Virus record (IMG/VR): IMGVR_UViG_3300012985_000015
Coordinates: 1 to 46,295 of that record
DNA length: 46,295 nt
Reading direction: 5' to 3' (one strand)
Source: a virus
Position numbers and translations under genes: made by a program. Position 1 is the first letter of the stretch. Every line of letters starts with the position of its first letter. The notes under the pieces are model-generated. The model did no database searches and was not told the DNA's origin. It saw only the letters and a list, made by a program, of their open reading frames with translations. This document shows, one piece after another, positions 17,149-23,729 of this stretch.

Positions 17149-17364
17149 TCAGTATGCTTTGATGTTGTAGTGGGTTTTGTAGTTTTCCCAGTTCCCTCCG
17201 CTTGCATACCACCGCTTCTGTCTTTCCTGCTCGACGTGCTCCGAACTGCCCAGCCATTCTTCCTCGGTATCAAACGCATAACACCCACAGTTATATTGGT
17301 AATAGTGAGGTAGCGGTCGAGCTGTCGCTGTGTGAATATGTATTCCACACTTCTTACAATCCAT
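17149..17364 (-). CDS. Small Cys-rich hypothetical protein (71 aa)
   Basis: 71 aa. The N-terminal MDCKKCGIHIHTATARP has a CxxC pair, and CGCYAFDTEEEWLG follows at about residue 26, giving a possible zinc site of two Cys pairs. The remainder is charged (QERQKRWYASGGNW). It lies upstream of the promoter at 17090. Possible zinc-ribbon regulator; not identified. Confidence 0.55.
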   Translation of the reverse strand: MDCKKCGIHIHTATARPLPHYYQYNCGCYAFDTEEEWLGSSEHVEQERQKRWYASGGNWENYKTHYNIKAY

Positions 17365-17422
17365 TTCTTGTCTCTACTTATTTAAGTCTGGGTAAGGAAT
17401 TCTGCGCAGCGTAGCCGCTTGT

Positions 17423-17448
17423 CCTTATCCCGCAAGGTCGGGATAAGG
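17423..17448 (-). terminator. Perfect 9-bp inverted repeat
   Basis: CCTTATCCC and GGGATAAGG flank an 8-base loop at the 3' end of the small gene at 17425. The stem is perfect but no T tract follows on the minus strand, so it may be a transcript-end stabiliser rather than a classical terminator. Confidence 0.45.
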
Positions 17449-17568
17449 ATTCACCCTATCCTTCATCATTCGTATGTCGCATTGTAAGTCGACAATCCTT
17501 TTCCTACATTCCGCATCGGAGAGCCGCCAAATGCTTGTAAGCTCTTGCTCCACATATTCCAACGTCAT
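17425..17568 (-). CDS. Small hypothetical protein (about 47 aa)
   Basis: The frame reads MTLEYVEQELTSIWRLSD and then AECRKRIVDLQCDIRMM, a helical charged protein ending NPYPDLAG. The ATG at 17568 is chosen because longer starts would overlap the upstream gene by about 100 bases. A TTG at 17577 has a better-spaced GGAG and could be the true start. A 26-base inverted repeat covers the stop codon. Unknown function. Confidence 0.5.
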   Translation of the reverse strand: MTLEYVEQELTSIWRLSDAECRKRIVDLQCDIRMMKDRVNPYPDLAG

Positions 17569-17590
17569 CCATAACAATGTCTCTCCAATC

Positions 17591-18175
17591 TCACTGCTTG
17601 ACACGTAGCTGTTTTCCTTTCTGCCATATGGCCATGTTGTCTTTCGTGAAGGGCTTTGTCTCGTCGATGCGTCTTGCGTACGTAGCATATTCATCCGTCA
17701 ACGGATTACCGCATGCCTCAATAGCAGGTATTAGTCCTTTACTCGGATGATAGATATTTTCAGCGGTGGCCCAGAGCACCACCCATTCTGGGTAAGACAG
17801 CTGATACCAACTATCCAAATCAATCTCCCTACCCTCCCTCTCAGCTTTCCGCGCGGCTCTCAGCCGGCTCACCGACCTGTTCTGACAATACTTCCTTCTC
17901 AGGGAGGCCTGCCATTTCCTATGGCATTTCCATTGTGTCCTGTGCCTCATGTTCTTCTGGGCCAGCCTTGCTCTCTTCCTCTTGGCTTTCCAATGCTTCT
18001 TCCCAGCAATGTCTTTCCTCTTTACGAATTCCTTCTTCACCCTCCTATTCTCATCGAATGTAGGCCCCCCTCTCTTGGGCCTCTTACGTTCATGGTCGGG
18101 TTTTGAATTCCCTTTCTTCTTTGGCGGCTCTGCCTGCGGAATGTCAGGCTTCTTGCCTAGAAACTTATCGAACAT
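17591..18175 (-). CDS. Basic, possibly DNA-binding protein
   Basis: 194 aa. The N-terminal 110 residues are extraordinarily basic (KKKGNSKPDHERKRPKRGG, then KHWKAKRKRARLAQKN), suggesting nucleic-acid binding. The C-terminal part has a pattern of Trp and Tyr with RRIDETKPFTKDNMAIW, resembling C-terminal segments seen in some phage HNH-type proteins, but no HNH catalytic triad is visible. It overlaps the metallopeptidase-like gene by one base. Identity uncertain. Confidence 0.6.
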   Translation of the reverse strand: MFDKFLGKKPDIPQAEPPKKKGNSKPDHERKRPKRGGPTFDENRRVKKEFVKRKDIAGKKHWKAKRKRARLAQKNMRHRTQWKCHRKWQASLRRKYCQNRSVSRLRAARKAEREGREIDLDSWYQLSYPEWVVLWATAENIYHPSKGLIPAIEACGNPLTDEYATYARRIDETKPFTKDNMAIWQKGKQLRVKQ

Positions 18176-18540
18176 TACGGCCTGTAGTCCTTATTCAGAG
18201 CCATAGTGCATTCTTCAAACAACTTTTCTAGTGTGTAGGCCAATACTTCCGTAGCGTCTTCTGACAATGGAACCCCTCTGTCATGGAAGCATCGCGTCAC
18301 GGCATGGACCAGTTCATGCAAAAGAACCGGAGCTGTTACTTGCCGAAGGAGGATGGCAGTACCATTACCATAGTGAACGGCCCACCCCACGCAATCCGGC
18401 TGTTCTGGCCGGATGTGACAACCCCTGCTTGTCAAGAAATCCGTGTGAGCTTTCTCGTCTGTATGGAGAACTACAGTCCAGTCGTACGGTATGATGGACG
18501 CGTGGAATACAAATGGCTTGGCTTTCTTAGGCTTAGTCAC
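18175..18540 (-). CDS. Putative zinc metallopeptidase-like protein
   Basis: 121 aa, GTG start with GGAGG five bases upstream. The key feature is LLHELVHAV (about residues 73-81), a HExxH zinc motif, followed about 20 residues later by SEDATEVLAY with a Glu in the place of a third ligand. The protein is short, so it is a minimal fold. It overlaps its upstream neighbour by 4 bases. It might cleave a host or phage protein, or only bind zinc. The catalytic residues are seen; the substrate is unknown. Confidence 0.65.
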   Translation of the reverse strand: MTKPKKAKPFVFHASIIPYDWTVVLHTDEKAHTDFLTSRGCHIRPEQPDCVGWAVHYGNGTAILLRQVTAPVLLHELVHAVTRCFHDRGVPLSEDATEVLAYTLEKLFEECTMALNKDYRP

Positions 18541-18710
18541 TCATCCTCCGGCATCAGAGGAAACATATTGTCTCTCAAGCGTTCTGTTCCGCCGTTGGCT
18601 GCCTGAAGCAGGAAGTCCATCCACACCTCAGGCATCCTAAGAGCCCCCGAAGCTACATAAAGCCCAGCAGCCAAGTCCATGTACATTTCTTTCCAATCAA
18701 CGTTATTCAT
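18537..18710 (-). CDS. 57-aa hypothetical protein
   Basis: 57 aa (MNNVDWKEMYMDLAAGLY, then LRMPEVWMDFLLQAANGG, ending FPLMPEDE). It overlaps both neighbours, 8 bases at the start and 4 at the end, so it is part of a coupled operon. Methionine-rich and amphipathic. Unknown. Confidence 0.6.
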   Translation of the reverse strand: MNNVDWKEMYMDLAAGLYVASGALRMPEVWMDFLLQAANGGTERLRDNMFPLMPEDE

Positions 18711-18930
18711 CCGAAGGAGCCTCCTCCTTAGGCCACTGAGCTACACAACTAGCAATCCACCTACACCCATCCTGCCAATCCCTTTCGTCCTCAAGAACCC
18801 CCTCCAACCATAGACGATCCAATTGGCAAGTGTATCCGTCTTCATCAGGATCACCTCTCCATCTTAAAGCACTCACCTTGACCAGAAGACCAAGATAGTA
18901 AATTTCCTTCTCATTTTCTGTCATTTCCAC
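18703..18930 (-). CDS. 75-aa hypothetical protein
   Basis: 75 aa, GTG start with GGAG eight bases upstream. It is acidic and Trp-rich: MTENEKEIYYLGLLVKVS, then LDRLWLEGVLEDERDW, and Cys at WQDGCRWIASCVAQW. It is the first gene downstream of the promoter at 19121-19149 and the leader element at 18964-19083, so it may be regulated by that element. Function unknown. Confidence 0.6.
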   Translation of the reverse strand: MEMTENEKEIYYLGLLVKVSALRWRGDPDEDGYTCQLDRLWLEGVLEDERDWQDGCRWIASCVAQWPKEEAPSDE

Positions 18931-18963
18931 TACGTTGTCTCCTGCTGTCTACACACTACCTTT

Positions 18964-19083
18964 GGAATGCCCCTAGAAGCTCCTGAGAGCATCTCAGAGG
19001 CCATTACTCCCCCTACCCTAGGCTACCCTAGCGGGTAGGAACGAGAGGCTCTTAAATCGCTTCTACGGAGCTTTAAGAGGCAT
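18964..19083 (-). repeat. Leader element copy C (minus-strand sense)
   Basis: About 110 bases of palindrome-rich, CTAG-containing sequence between the promoter at 19121 and the gene at 18930. In the transcribed sense it shares a 14-mer (GTTCCTACCCGCTA) and the words GTAATGGCCTC and AGGAGCTTCTAG, in the same order, with the element at 35630-35748. It ends in GGCATTC close to the gene start, as in that copy. Confidence 0.7.
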
Positions 19084-19120
19084 GTCAAATATACTTTACA
19101 TCCGACACATCTATCCATAG

Positions 19121-19149
19121 AGTATAGAACATTTTCCTGTAGTTGTCAA
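19121..19149 (-). promoter_or_regulatory. Consensus-like sigma70 promoter (minus strand)
   Basis: TTGACA, a 17-base spacer and TATACT on the minus strand, overlapping the last codons of the HNH gene. It drives the operon beginning at 18930 through leader element C. One of the best host-type promoters in the window. Confidence 0.8.
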
Positions 19150-19616
19150 GGGAAGCACTCAGAGCTTTGTTCAGCTTCTGTTACGTGTTTCCATGTCTTC
19201 CCTTGACGTGCATCACGTACCGTGCTTCTAGCCAATCCGTATTCTCGCGCCAGCTCAGCATCTGACTCGGAACGGGAACGCAAGTGCCTAACCAGCTTGT
19301 CCGAAAGCTTTGACATCCCGTTCCTTGTTCCTGCTGAGTGTCTGTTTTTCTTCATAGCATCCCGAGCATTCTCTGCCTTCGTTCCTAGCCACAAGTGGTT
19401 GGGGTTAATACATGCTCTGTTGTCGCATTTGTGGCAAACGCACATGCCTTCAGGAATAGGACCGACAACCAGCTCATACATAAGTCGGTGCGCTCTACGA
19501 TGCTTTTTCTTGTACTTGTACCAAGCGTATCCGTTGTGGTTGCGCTGCCCCTGCCAAACATAGCATCCATTTTCGTCAACAATTGTTTTACTTTCAAGCA
19601 GTTGAATTAGATTCAC
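19146..19616 (-). CDS. HNH homing endonuclease with C-terminal helix-turn-helix
   Basis: 156 aa from a GTG at 19616 that has AAGGAG at good spacing; the frame also allows an earlier GTG. It has the phage HNH_3-type layout: [54 protein letters not shown] with zinc Cys and catalytic His, and [18 protein letters not shown]. The C-terminus ([19 protein letters not shown]) is a helix-turn-helix for target binding. It is the first minus-strand gene beyond the divergent region. Confidence 0.88.
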   Translation of the reverse strand: MNLIQLLESKTIVDENGCYVWQGQRNHNGYAWYKYKKKHRRAHRLMYELVVGPIPEGMCVCHKCDNRACINPNHLWLGTKAENARDAMKKNRHSAGTRNGMSKLSDKLVRHLRSRSESDAELAREYGLARSTVRDARQGKTWKHVTEAEQSSECFP

Positions 19617-20069
19617 ATTAAATCTCCTTATAGGCACAACATACCATTGAATTCCTTAATGGAAGCTTAAGGGATATTTTCAGCTGGTTTTGGCCTATGG
19701 AAAAGGGTCCTTCGGCTCGCCATGGGACCCACGCAGAAAGGTGCTACCCCGCCCCCTCTACCCTAGCCCTGTAGTGTGTTGCTTATATACCACACTCACA
19801 CACTGTATAACCTGTAGTTATAGCTCTCTCTGTTTATCCTCTCTTTAGTTATATTACATAAGACCAGTTGCGCACCCTAGTCCGCACTACGTTGCTTGGC
19901 ATAGTTGTTGACATGGGCATGGGCCACATGAGCGTAGCGAAGCCATAAACATCCCCGGGGAAATAGAGGCTTTACAGGGAGGGGAGATATTCTGGGGAGA
20001 GACAGGAATGAGTGGGTGGGGGTATCCCCAGGACAGGACCCGTCATGCCTAGTGGCTACGCCAGCAAAC

Positions 20070-20090
20070 ATATCCACACACTTATACACA
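20070..20090 (+). promoter_or_regulatory. Two tandem DnaA-box-like sites
   Basis: ATATCCACA (20070-20078) and TTATACACA (20082-20090) lie 3 bases apart in the same direction. The second fits the TTWTNCACA consensus exactly and the first differs at its first base. They sit in the divergent intergenic region. No further copies were seen close by. Confidence 0.45.
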
Positions 20091-20215
20091 GGCTTGAATT
20101 CTCATCTACCTTTCCTATACTCCCTCCTATATTCCTCTTGACAGGTTGGCAGCTTCCCTCTGGTCATGCCTACAGTTGACCCTAGAACCTTTACATTTCT
20201 TTACATCATTACCTG

Positions 20216-20244
20216 TTGACAAACGCAACGCGCTCGGGTAATGT
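20216..20244 (+). promoter_or_regulatory. Sigma70-type promoter
   Basis: TTGACA, 17 bases, TAATGT, directly upstream of the 54-aa gene at 20275. It is the most proximal plus-strand promoter after the candidate origin, so it probably serves early genes. Confidence 0.65.
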
Positions 20245-20274
20245 ACAATCACACAAACGGCAAGGGGTAAAACG

Positions 20275-20439
20275 ATGAACGCTTGGGAAGAACTGATCGA
20301 CGCGGCGATGTGTGTGGTCGTGCATGCTGAAGAATATCGCGATGGTGAGCCGCTACGAAACGAACAGGAAATCGCGCGCGTCTCAATCGACGCACGTCGC
20401 CTGAGGGCCGCAATAGCTGCGATACAGAACGCCAAATAA
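20275..20439 (+). CDS. 54-aa hypothetical early protein
   Basis: 54 aa (MNAWEELIDAAMCVVVHAEE, and a second helix VSIDARRLRAAIAAIQ). It has AAGGGG upstream, its own promoter, and is followed by a hairpin terminator, so it is a single-gene transcription unit. Acidic and Arg-rich helical protein; unknown function, possibly host-directed because such early mini-genes often are. Confidence 0.65.
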   Translation: MNAWEELIDAAMCVVVHAEEYRDGEPLRNEQEIARVSIDARRLRAAIAAIQNAK

Positions 20440-20447
20440 CCCAACCC

Positions 20448-20475
20448 GCCCGGCGCTTACATAGGCCGGGCATTT
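20448..20475 (+). terminator. Hairpin terminator, copy 1
   Basis: GCCCGGC, a 10-base loop, and GCCGGGC, followed by ATTT. The same stem occurs after the next gene and a shorter relative after the gene ending at 21071. Confidence 0.6.
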
Positions 20476-20523
20476 ACCCATTCCATACCCCTTAGGCTGT
20501 TACACTCTGTTACAATTCTCCTG

Positions 20524-20552
20524 TTGACAACGGAAGTTTCGTGTAGTAGGAT
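20524..20552 (+). promoter_or_regulatory. Sigma70-type promoter
   Basis: TTGACA, 17 bases, TAGGAT, located about 30 bases upstream of the 67-aa gene's ATG. Confidence 0.6.
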
Positions 20553-20580
20553 GTATGCACTTTCAGAGAGGGTGACGCAA

Positions 20581-20784
20581 ATGAAAACACCAGTAACGCC
20601 ATATCTGGAACACGGCCGCGAAGTAAGCTTTGCCGACGCACCGAATTGGACGTTATTCGCGTACAACAATGCCGTGTTCATCAAGCGTTCGCCTCGCACG
20701 GCGGCGTGCCATTGGCCCGCAGGACCGGATAACGTCAAGTTCAAGGCAACTGACAGAGTGTTGACGCTGCAAGGCGTCGAATAA
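20581..20784 (+). CDS. 67-aa hypothetical early protein
   Basis: 67 aa starting MKTPVTPYLEHGREVSFAD, from the ATG with GAGAGGG upstream; an earlier in-frame start would lie on the promoter itself. It includes WTLFAYNNAVFIKRS and ends TDRVLTLQGVE. It is flanked by its own promoter and a hairpin terminator. Beta-rich; unknown. Confidence 0.65.
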   Translation: MKTPVTPYLEHGREVSFADAPNWTLFAYNNAVFIKRSPRTAACHWPAGPDNVKFKATDRVLTLQGVE

Positions 20785-20793
20785 ACCCAAGCA

Positions 20794-20821
20794 GCCCGGC
20801 GCTAAGACAGGCCGGGCATTT
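20794..20821 (+). terminator. Hairpin terminator, copy 2
   Basis: GCCCGGC and GCCGGGC around a 14-base loop, followed by ATTT. The stem sequence is identical to copy 1. Confidence 0.6.
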
Positions 20822-20833
20822 AGGGAGCTAGTC

Positions 20834-20926
20834 ATGTCCTACAAAATGCGTCTCTGCCGTTGGTGCAAGTCTCGGGTATATCCTGAGTGCGCGTTCTACT
20901 ACTGCGGCACGAGCCGCAAGCATTGA
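20834..20926 (+). CDS. 30-aa Cys-rich mini-protein
   Basis: 30 aa. MSYKMRLCRWCKSRVYPECA contains a CxxC pair, and a second Cys pair is split as C-x6-C (PECAFYYCG). It may be a tiny zinc knuckle. Its MSYKM start is shared with the 57-aa protein at 21359, suggesting duplication. GGAGC lies upstream. Too short for certainty. Confidence 0.5.
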   Translation: MSYKMRLCRWCKSRVYPECAFYYCGTSRKH

Positions 20927-20936
20927 GGGGAAGGAA

Positions 20937-21071
20937 ATGAAACTGGAAACTCGCGAAAACTGGCAAACGCAAGCGCGCGGCGACAATGACGCGGAGTATC
21001 AGATATACGTTGCCGCGGCCGAATCTCTTGGTTGGCCCGTCAAGAGCTATGATGAATGGCTTAACAGCTAA
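20937..21071 (+). CDS. 44-aa hypothetical protein
   Basis: 44 aa, MKLETRENWQTQARGDNDAE, then a helix VAAAESLGWPVKSYDEWLN. A GGGGAAGGAA ribosome site precedes the ATG and a hairpin follows the stop. Unknown. Confidence 0.6.
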   Translation: MKLETRENWQTQARGDNDAEYQIYVAAAESLGWPVKSYDEWLNS

Positions 21072-21080
21072 CAACCCCGG

Positions 21081-21110
21081 CGCCCGGCTGACATAGCGGG
21101 CGCATTTCTT
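21081..21110 (+). terminator. Hairpin terminator, copy 3
   Basis: CGCCCG and CGGGCG form a stem around a 10-base loop, followed by CATTTCTT. It is a shorter variant of the two hairpins upstream. Confidence 0.55.
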
Positions 21111-21150
21111 GATGGGGACTTCGCTTTCGCTCATGCTTGGAGTACACACT

Positions 21151-21327
21151 ATGTTCCGTGTAATGACGACATGGCACAATGACAACCCGGACACTGTCTG
21201 GAACAAGCTGGCTGCCAGACTCGGGCGTGAGCCGACGGCAGCTGAAGCAAAGGCCGAAGTGAGGCGCATTCTTGAGGCCGAGACAGTCAAGCGGGCCGGA
21301 CAAGGCAAACTTCCCTTCCAACGCTAA
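21151..21327 (+). CDS. 58-aa hypothetical protein
   Basis: 58 aa from MFRVMTTWHNDNPDTVWNKL, with GGAG upstream of the ATG; upstream in-frame starts lie close to the terminator hairpin. The middle (REPTAAEAKAEVRRILEAE) is a charged helix. Unknown function. Confidence 0.6.
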   Translation: MFRVMTTWHNDNPDTVWNKLAARLGREPTAAEAKAEVRRILEAETVKRAGQGKLPFQR

Positions 21328-21358
21328 CACTACACACTCGACTAGAGGAGCCCTAGCC

Positions 21359-21532
21359 ATGTCTTACAAGATGATGCTTTGCCGTTTCTTTCCTTCTCGG
21401 GAACTCTTTCGGATGCCTGCTAGCGCAGTGCGGCACGTTGGCCCTGTGCGTGGTTACATCCGCATCCGCAAGATGAAGCCGGCTGCCTTCTCCATCGGCG
21501 ATGGTCGGGAGACGTTCTCATACGCCGCTTGA
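21359..21532 (+). CDS. 57-aa basic hypothetical protein
   Basis: 57 aa, MSYKMMLCRFFPSRELFRM, then a basic segment (VRGYIRIRKMKPAAFS). GGAG precedes the ATG. Its first residues parallel those of the 30-aa protein at 20834. Strongly positive; nucleic-acid contact is possible but not shown. Confidence 0.6.
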   Translation: MSYKMMLCRFFPSRELFRMPASAVRHVGPVRGYIRIRKMKPAAFSIGDGRETFSYAA

Positions 21533-21558
21533 CAACCCCATACATTCCGCGCTAGCCT
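21529..21558 (+). promoter_or_regulatory. Probable sigma70 promoter
   Basis: TTGACA overlapping the end of the previous gene, an 18-base spacer, then TAGCCT. It precedes the 106-aa gene. Its -10 is weak. Confidence 0.5.
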
Positions 21559-21586
21559 ATGGCTAGGCTAACAAAAGGGTCACGAC

Positions 21587-21907
21587 ATGTCACGCATCAC
21601 CCACAAGAATTGTGAACGGCTGTGCGACGCGATTAACCAGATGACCGGCAGCCCGAAGGCGAGCTACGTCAAGGAGGCCAACGGCCGCTGTCGGTCGCAG
21701 ATCGGCAACTATCACCTATACCGCTGTCTCGGCGTGTGCAACCTGGTTCGCATGGACAACGAAAGCGGCGGCATCCGCACGATTATTCACGCCAGCACGG
21801 CACCCGAGCTGTTCGAGCGCATGCACGCATGGGTGGCAGGATGGCGCGAGGCGGCCGACGCGTATTCGCGGGCAGTGCAGGACGCCGCGAAGGAGTCGAC
21901 GCCGTGA
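21587..21907 (+). CDS. 106-aa hypothetical protein
   Basis: 106 aa, beginning MSRITHKNCERLCDAINQMT, with beta-rich centre (SQIGNYHLYRCLGVCNLV) and a C-terminal helix (RMHAWVAGWREAADAY). Of the style of short conserved phage proteins in beta-proteobacterial phages. It is coupled to the next gene by a GTGA overlap. Function unknown. Confidence 0.7.
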   Translation: MSRITHKNCERLCDAINQMTGSPKASYVKEANGRCRSQIGNYHLYRCLGVCNLVRMDNESGGIRTIIHASTAPELFERMHAWVAGWREAADAYSRAVQDAAKESTP

Positions 21908-22224
21908 ACGTTCGCAAGGAAATCGAGTTGTACTCCGCCGATGCTGACAAGCCTGTACTTAATTGGCTGTTTGATCGGTACCACTACGCATCGCAGTGGA
22001 ACTTTGTCGCGACGTGCGATTTCTCGCGGCCGCATTTCCACCGCATTTGGTCCCCGACGCGTGCCGGCTTGAAGCTATTCGCGCATGACGAGCTGGTCGC
22101 GGCGCTGCGCAAGATAGATGCTTTCTGGACTATGCGCATTGCGCAACTAGGAGCCCTGTCTGACGAGGCTATGGAAGTCCGCCACATTGGCCGCGTCGCG
22201 CTGGCGAAGGTAACCGCCCAATGA
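21904..22224 (+). CDS. 106-aa hypothetical protein
   Basis: 106 aa, GTG start overlapping the previous stop (GTGA). It begins VNVRKEIELYSADADKPVLN and includes FDRYHYASQWNFVATCDF and a helix-rich C-terminus. Ending ATGA couples it to the next gene. High GC in third codon positions relative to the rest of the window. Unknown. Confidence 0.65.
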   Translation: MNVRKEIELYSADADKPVLNWLFDRYHYASQWNFVATCDFSRPHFHRIWSPTRAGLKLFAHDELVAALRKIDAFWTMRIAQLGALSDEAMEVRHIGRVALAKVTAQ

Positions 22225-22403
22225 ACACCCTCAAGTCCCCCGTACCGAACGACGCACGCTACACATGCCGCCTTGAATGGTGCGGCTACCCCGAGCGGCG
22301 CTTTGTCATCCGCTTTTGTGGTCAATGGATCGTACAGGCTACCAAGCTCGGCGACGCTATCGCAGTAGCGCATGCGCACAAAAAGCATAGAGAGGCAGTG
22401 TGA
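22221..22403 (+). CDS. 60-aa hypothetical protein
   Basis: 60 aa (MNTLKSPVPNDARYTCRLEW, then GYPERRFVIRFCGQWIVQATKL). It overlaps its neighbours at both ends (ATGA at the start, one base at the end). Small beta-rich basic protein; unknown. Confidence 0.65.
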   Translation: MNTLKSPVPNDARYTCRLEWCGYPERRFVIRFCGQWIVQATKLGDAIAVAHAHKKHREAV

Positions 22404-22558
22404 TGCGTAACCATTGGCGTGCCTATGCTGTTGACGGCTGCCGCCTTATCGAATGGCGGTATGGATATGCAGCGAACGGCGAAGCAACTACCGTCTACCG
22501 CGAACGGCTTTTCGCGACAGAGCGCGAGCTAGTAAACTACTTGTGGCCTGATGAATAA
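22403..22558 (+). CDS. 51-aa hypothetical protein
   Basis: 51 aa, MRNHWRAYAVDGCRLIEWRY, then ATTVYRERLFATERELVNYL. Coupled to the preceding gene (TGATG). Possible small basic DNA-binding protein, but nothing specific. Followed by a promoter. Confidence 0.6.
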   Translation: MRNHWRAYAVDGCRLIEWRYGYAANGEATTVYRERLFATERELVNYLWPDE

Positions 22559-22564
22559 TCCCGC

Positions 22565-22593
22565 TTGACACCCGCCGCAGAGCATGGTAGTTT
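22565..22593 (+). promoter_or_regulatory. Sigma70-type promoter
   Basis: TTGACA, 17 bases, TAGTTT, about 25 bases upstream of the 157-aa gene. Confidence 0.6.
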
Positions 22594-22617
22594 AAGCCAA
22601 CTAAACGGGAGTGCGAC

Positions 22618-23091
22618 ATGGAAAAGATTGTGCGTCTGGGTATTGGTCCGGATGGTAATGTGTATTGCCGTATCAAATACACGGAAGGCCGTCTGTCCAT
22701 TACGGGAGTTGAAGGCCCGAAGGCGAACGGCGATTGCCGCGGGGCCTGCGGGCAGATCGTTATGCATTTGAAGGACTGCCCGGAATCCATCTCGCCCGCG
22801 CCCGGATGGGACGCCGAAACCATTACGCGGTTCTTCGATACGTGGGACCGCTGGCATCTGAACGACATGCAGCCGGGCACGCCAGCGCAGGAAGCCTACC
22901 TGCGCGAGCATCCTATCACCGACCATCTGAACTATTACAAGCGCGCTTGCGAGGTGTTGGCGGCCGCGGGACTGAACCCCGACGGCGGTTACAAATACGG
23001 TAGCGCGTGGTTGCGCGAAGAAGTGCCGCAGGACGTGCTCGACTGGCTGTTTTCGCTGCCCGACGCCGACATGACACCGGCGTGGGTTTGA
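22618..23091 (+). CDS. 157-aa hypothetical protein
   Basis: 157 aa, beginning MEKIVRLGIGPDGNVYCRIK, with an N-terminal beta domain containing Cys residues (GDCRGACGQIVMH) and a helical C-terminal half (LNYYKRACEVLAAAGLN). It has its own promoter and a good GGGAG upstream. One of the larger genes of the GC-rich block. Not identified. Confidence 0.7.
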   Translation: MEKIVRLGIGPDGNVYCRIKYTEGRLSITGVEGPKANGDCRGACGQIVMHLKDCPESISPAPGWDAETITRFFDTWDRWHLNDMQPGTPAQEAYLREHPITDHLNYYKRACEVLAAAGLNPDGGYKYGSAWLREEVPQDVLDWLFSLPDADMTPAWV

Positions 23092-23101
23092 AGGAGTAGA
23101 C

Positions 23102-23476
23102 ATGAAACCGCAAAACCCCAACGTCGCAGAGCTGGCCCGTACGGCGCAGCTTGCCGGATATACCGTCTACATGAGCAATCAAAACAACTCGTGGTTTCAC
23201 TACACGGACGGGAAGAATATCGGCTATGCGCAATTCAACGCCTACGACGGCGCGAAACTCACCACGGTGCACAAGCCATCGCGTCAGGTAGGGACAGGGT
23301 TCTGCGTGGACGGATGCGACGAGTTGGCTTTTAAAACCGCCGCTATCATAAGCGCCCCAAGTTGGGTGAGTCCGCGCGACATGCGCCACGTCCGCAAGTG
23401 GGAAAGTTTTGAGGCATTCCGCAAAGCGCACTGGTGCCCGCTGGTGGAAGTGGAGCCGATGGAGGAAACGCCGTGA
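23102..23476 (+). CDS. 124-aa hypothetical protein
   Basis: 124 aa with AAGGAG upstream. MKPQNPNVAELARTAQLAGY begins a helical region and then beta-rich sequence (VDGCDELAFKTAAI). The C-terminus is acidic (LVEVEPMEETP). Coupled by GTGA to the next frame. Unknown. Confidence 0.65.
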   Translation: MKPQNPNVAELARTAQLAGYTVYMSNQNNSWFHYTDGKNIGYAQFNAYDGAKLTTVHKPSRQVGTGFCVDGCDELAFKTAAIISAPSWVSPRDMRHVRKWESFEAFRKAHWCPLVEVEPMEETP

Positions 23477-23691
23477 AAATCGTCGCCTACGCATTCGAAG
23501 CCGCATTGCATTGCCCGAAGTGTACGCGCAAGCGCCACCAGCGCACGCCGTTTAGCGTGCGCGCTCCTTCGCTCGTTCCCGCACGGAAGATGCCAAGTTC
23601 ATTTTGCAGGGCAAAGGAATTATGGTATGAACACCCAACGCTACAACGCTTTTTGAGGGCTTCCCTAGCGGGAATGTTTAACGTAGAATGA
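23473..23691 (+). pseudogene. Probable remnant of a small Cys-motif gene
   Basis: A GTG at 23473 overlaps the previous stop. The first part (VKIVAYAFEAALHCPKCTRK) reads like a phage protein with a CPKC zinc knuckle. After about residue 20 the frame runs through a strong GCGCACGC/GCGTGCGC hairpin and low-likelihood sequence until it stops at 23691. The C-terminal half is probably not functional coding, so the gene looks cut short. Confidence 0.45.
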
Positions 23692-23729
23692 CATAGAGAT
23701 GCATTCCGCATCCGAAGGAGCTAACAGAA

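Larger units (their letters stand above)
19638..20274. other. Divergent non-coding region, candidate origin
   Basis: About 630 bases between divergent gene blocks with no credible gene on either strand. It has an AT-rich part (about 19780-19870, many TATA runs), a G-rich part (19960-20040), two DnaA-box-like 9-mers at 20070-20090, and a promoter leading into the plus-strand genes. A GGGTCC/GGACCC hairpin sits near 19706. The arrangement suits an origin of replication and the start of early transcription, but that is inference. Confidence 0.5.

Noticed and set aside
19877-20089. Possible minus-strand 70-aa gene in the divergent region
   Set aside because: No ribosome site, unlikely composition, and it overlaps the DnaA-box sites.
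22537-23121. Long minus-strand frame opposite the 157-aa gene
   Set aside because: High GC produces long antisense frames; codon bias and ribosome sites favour the plus strand.
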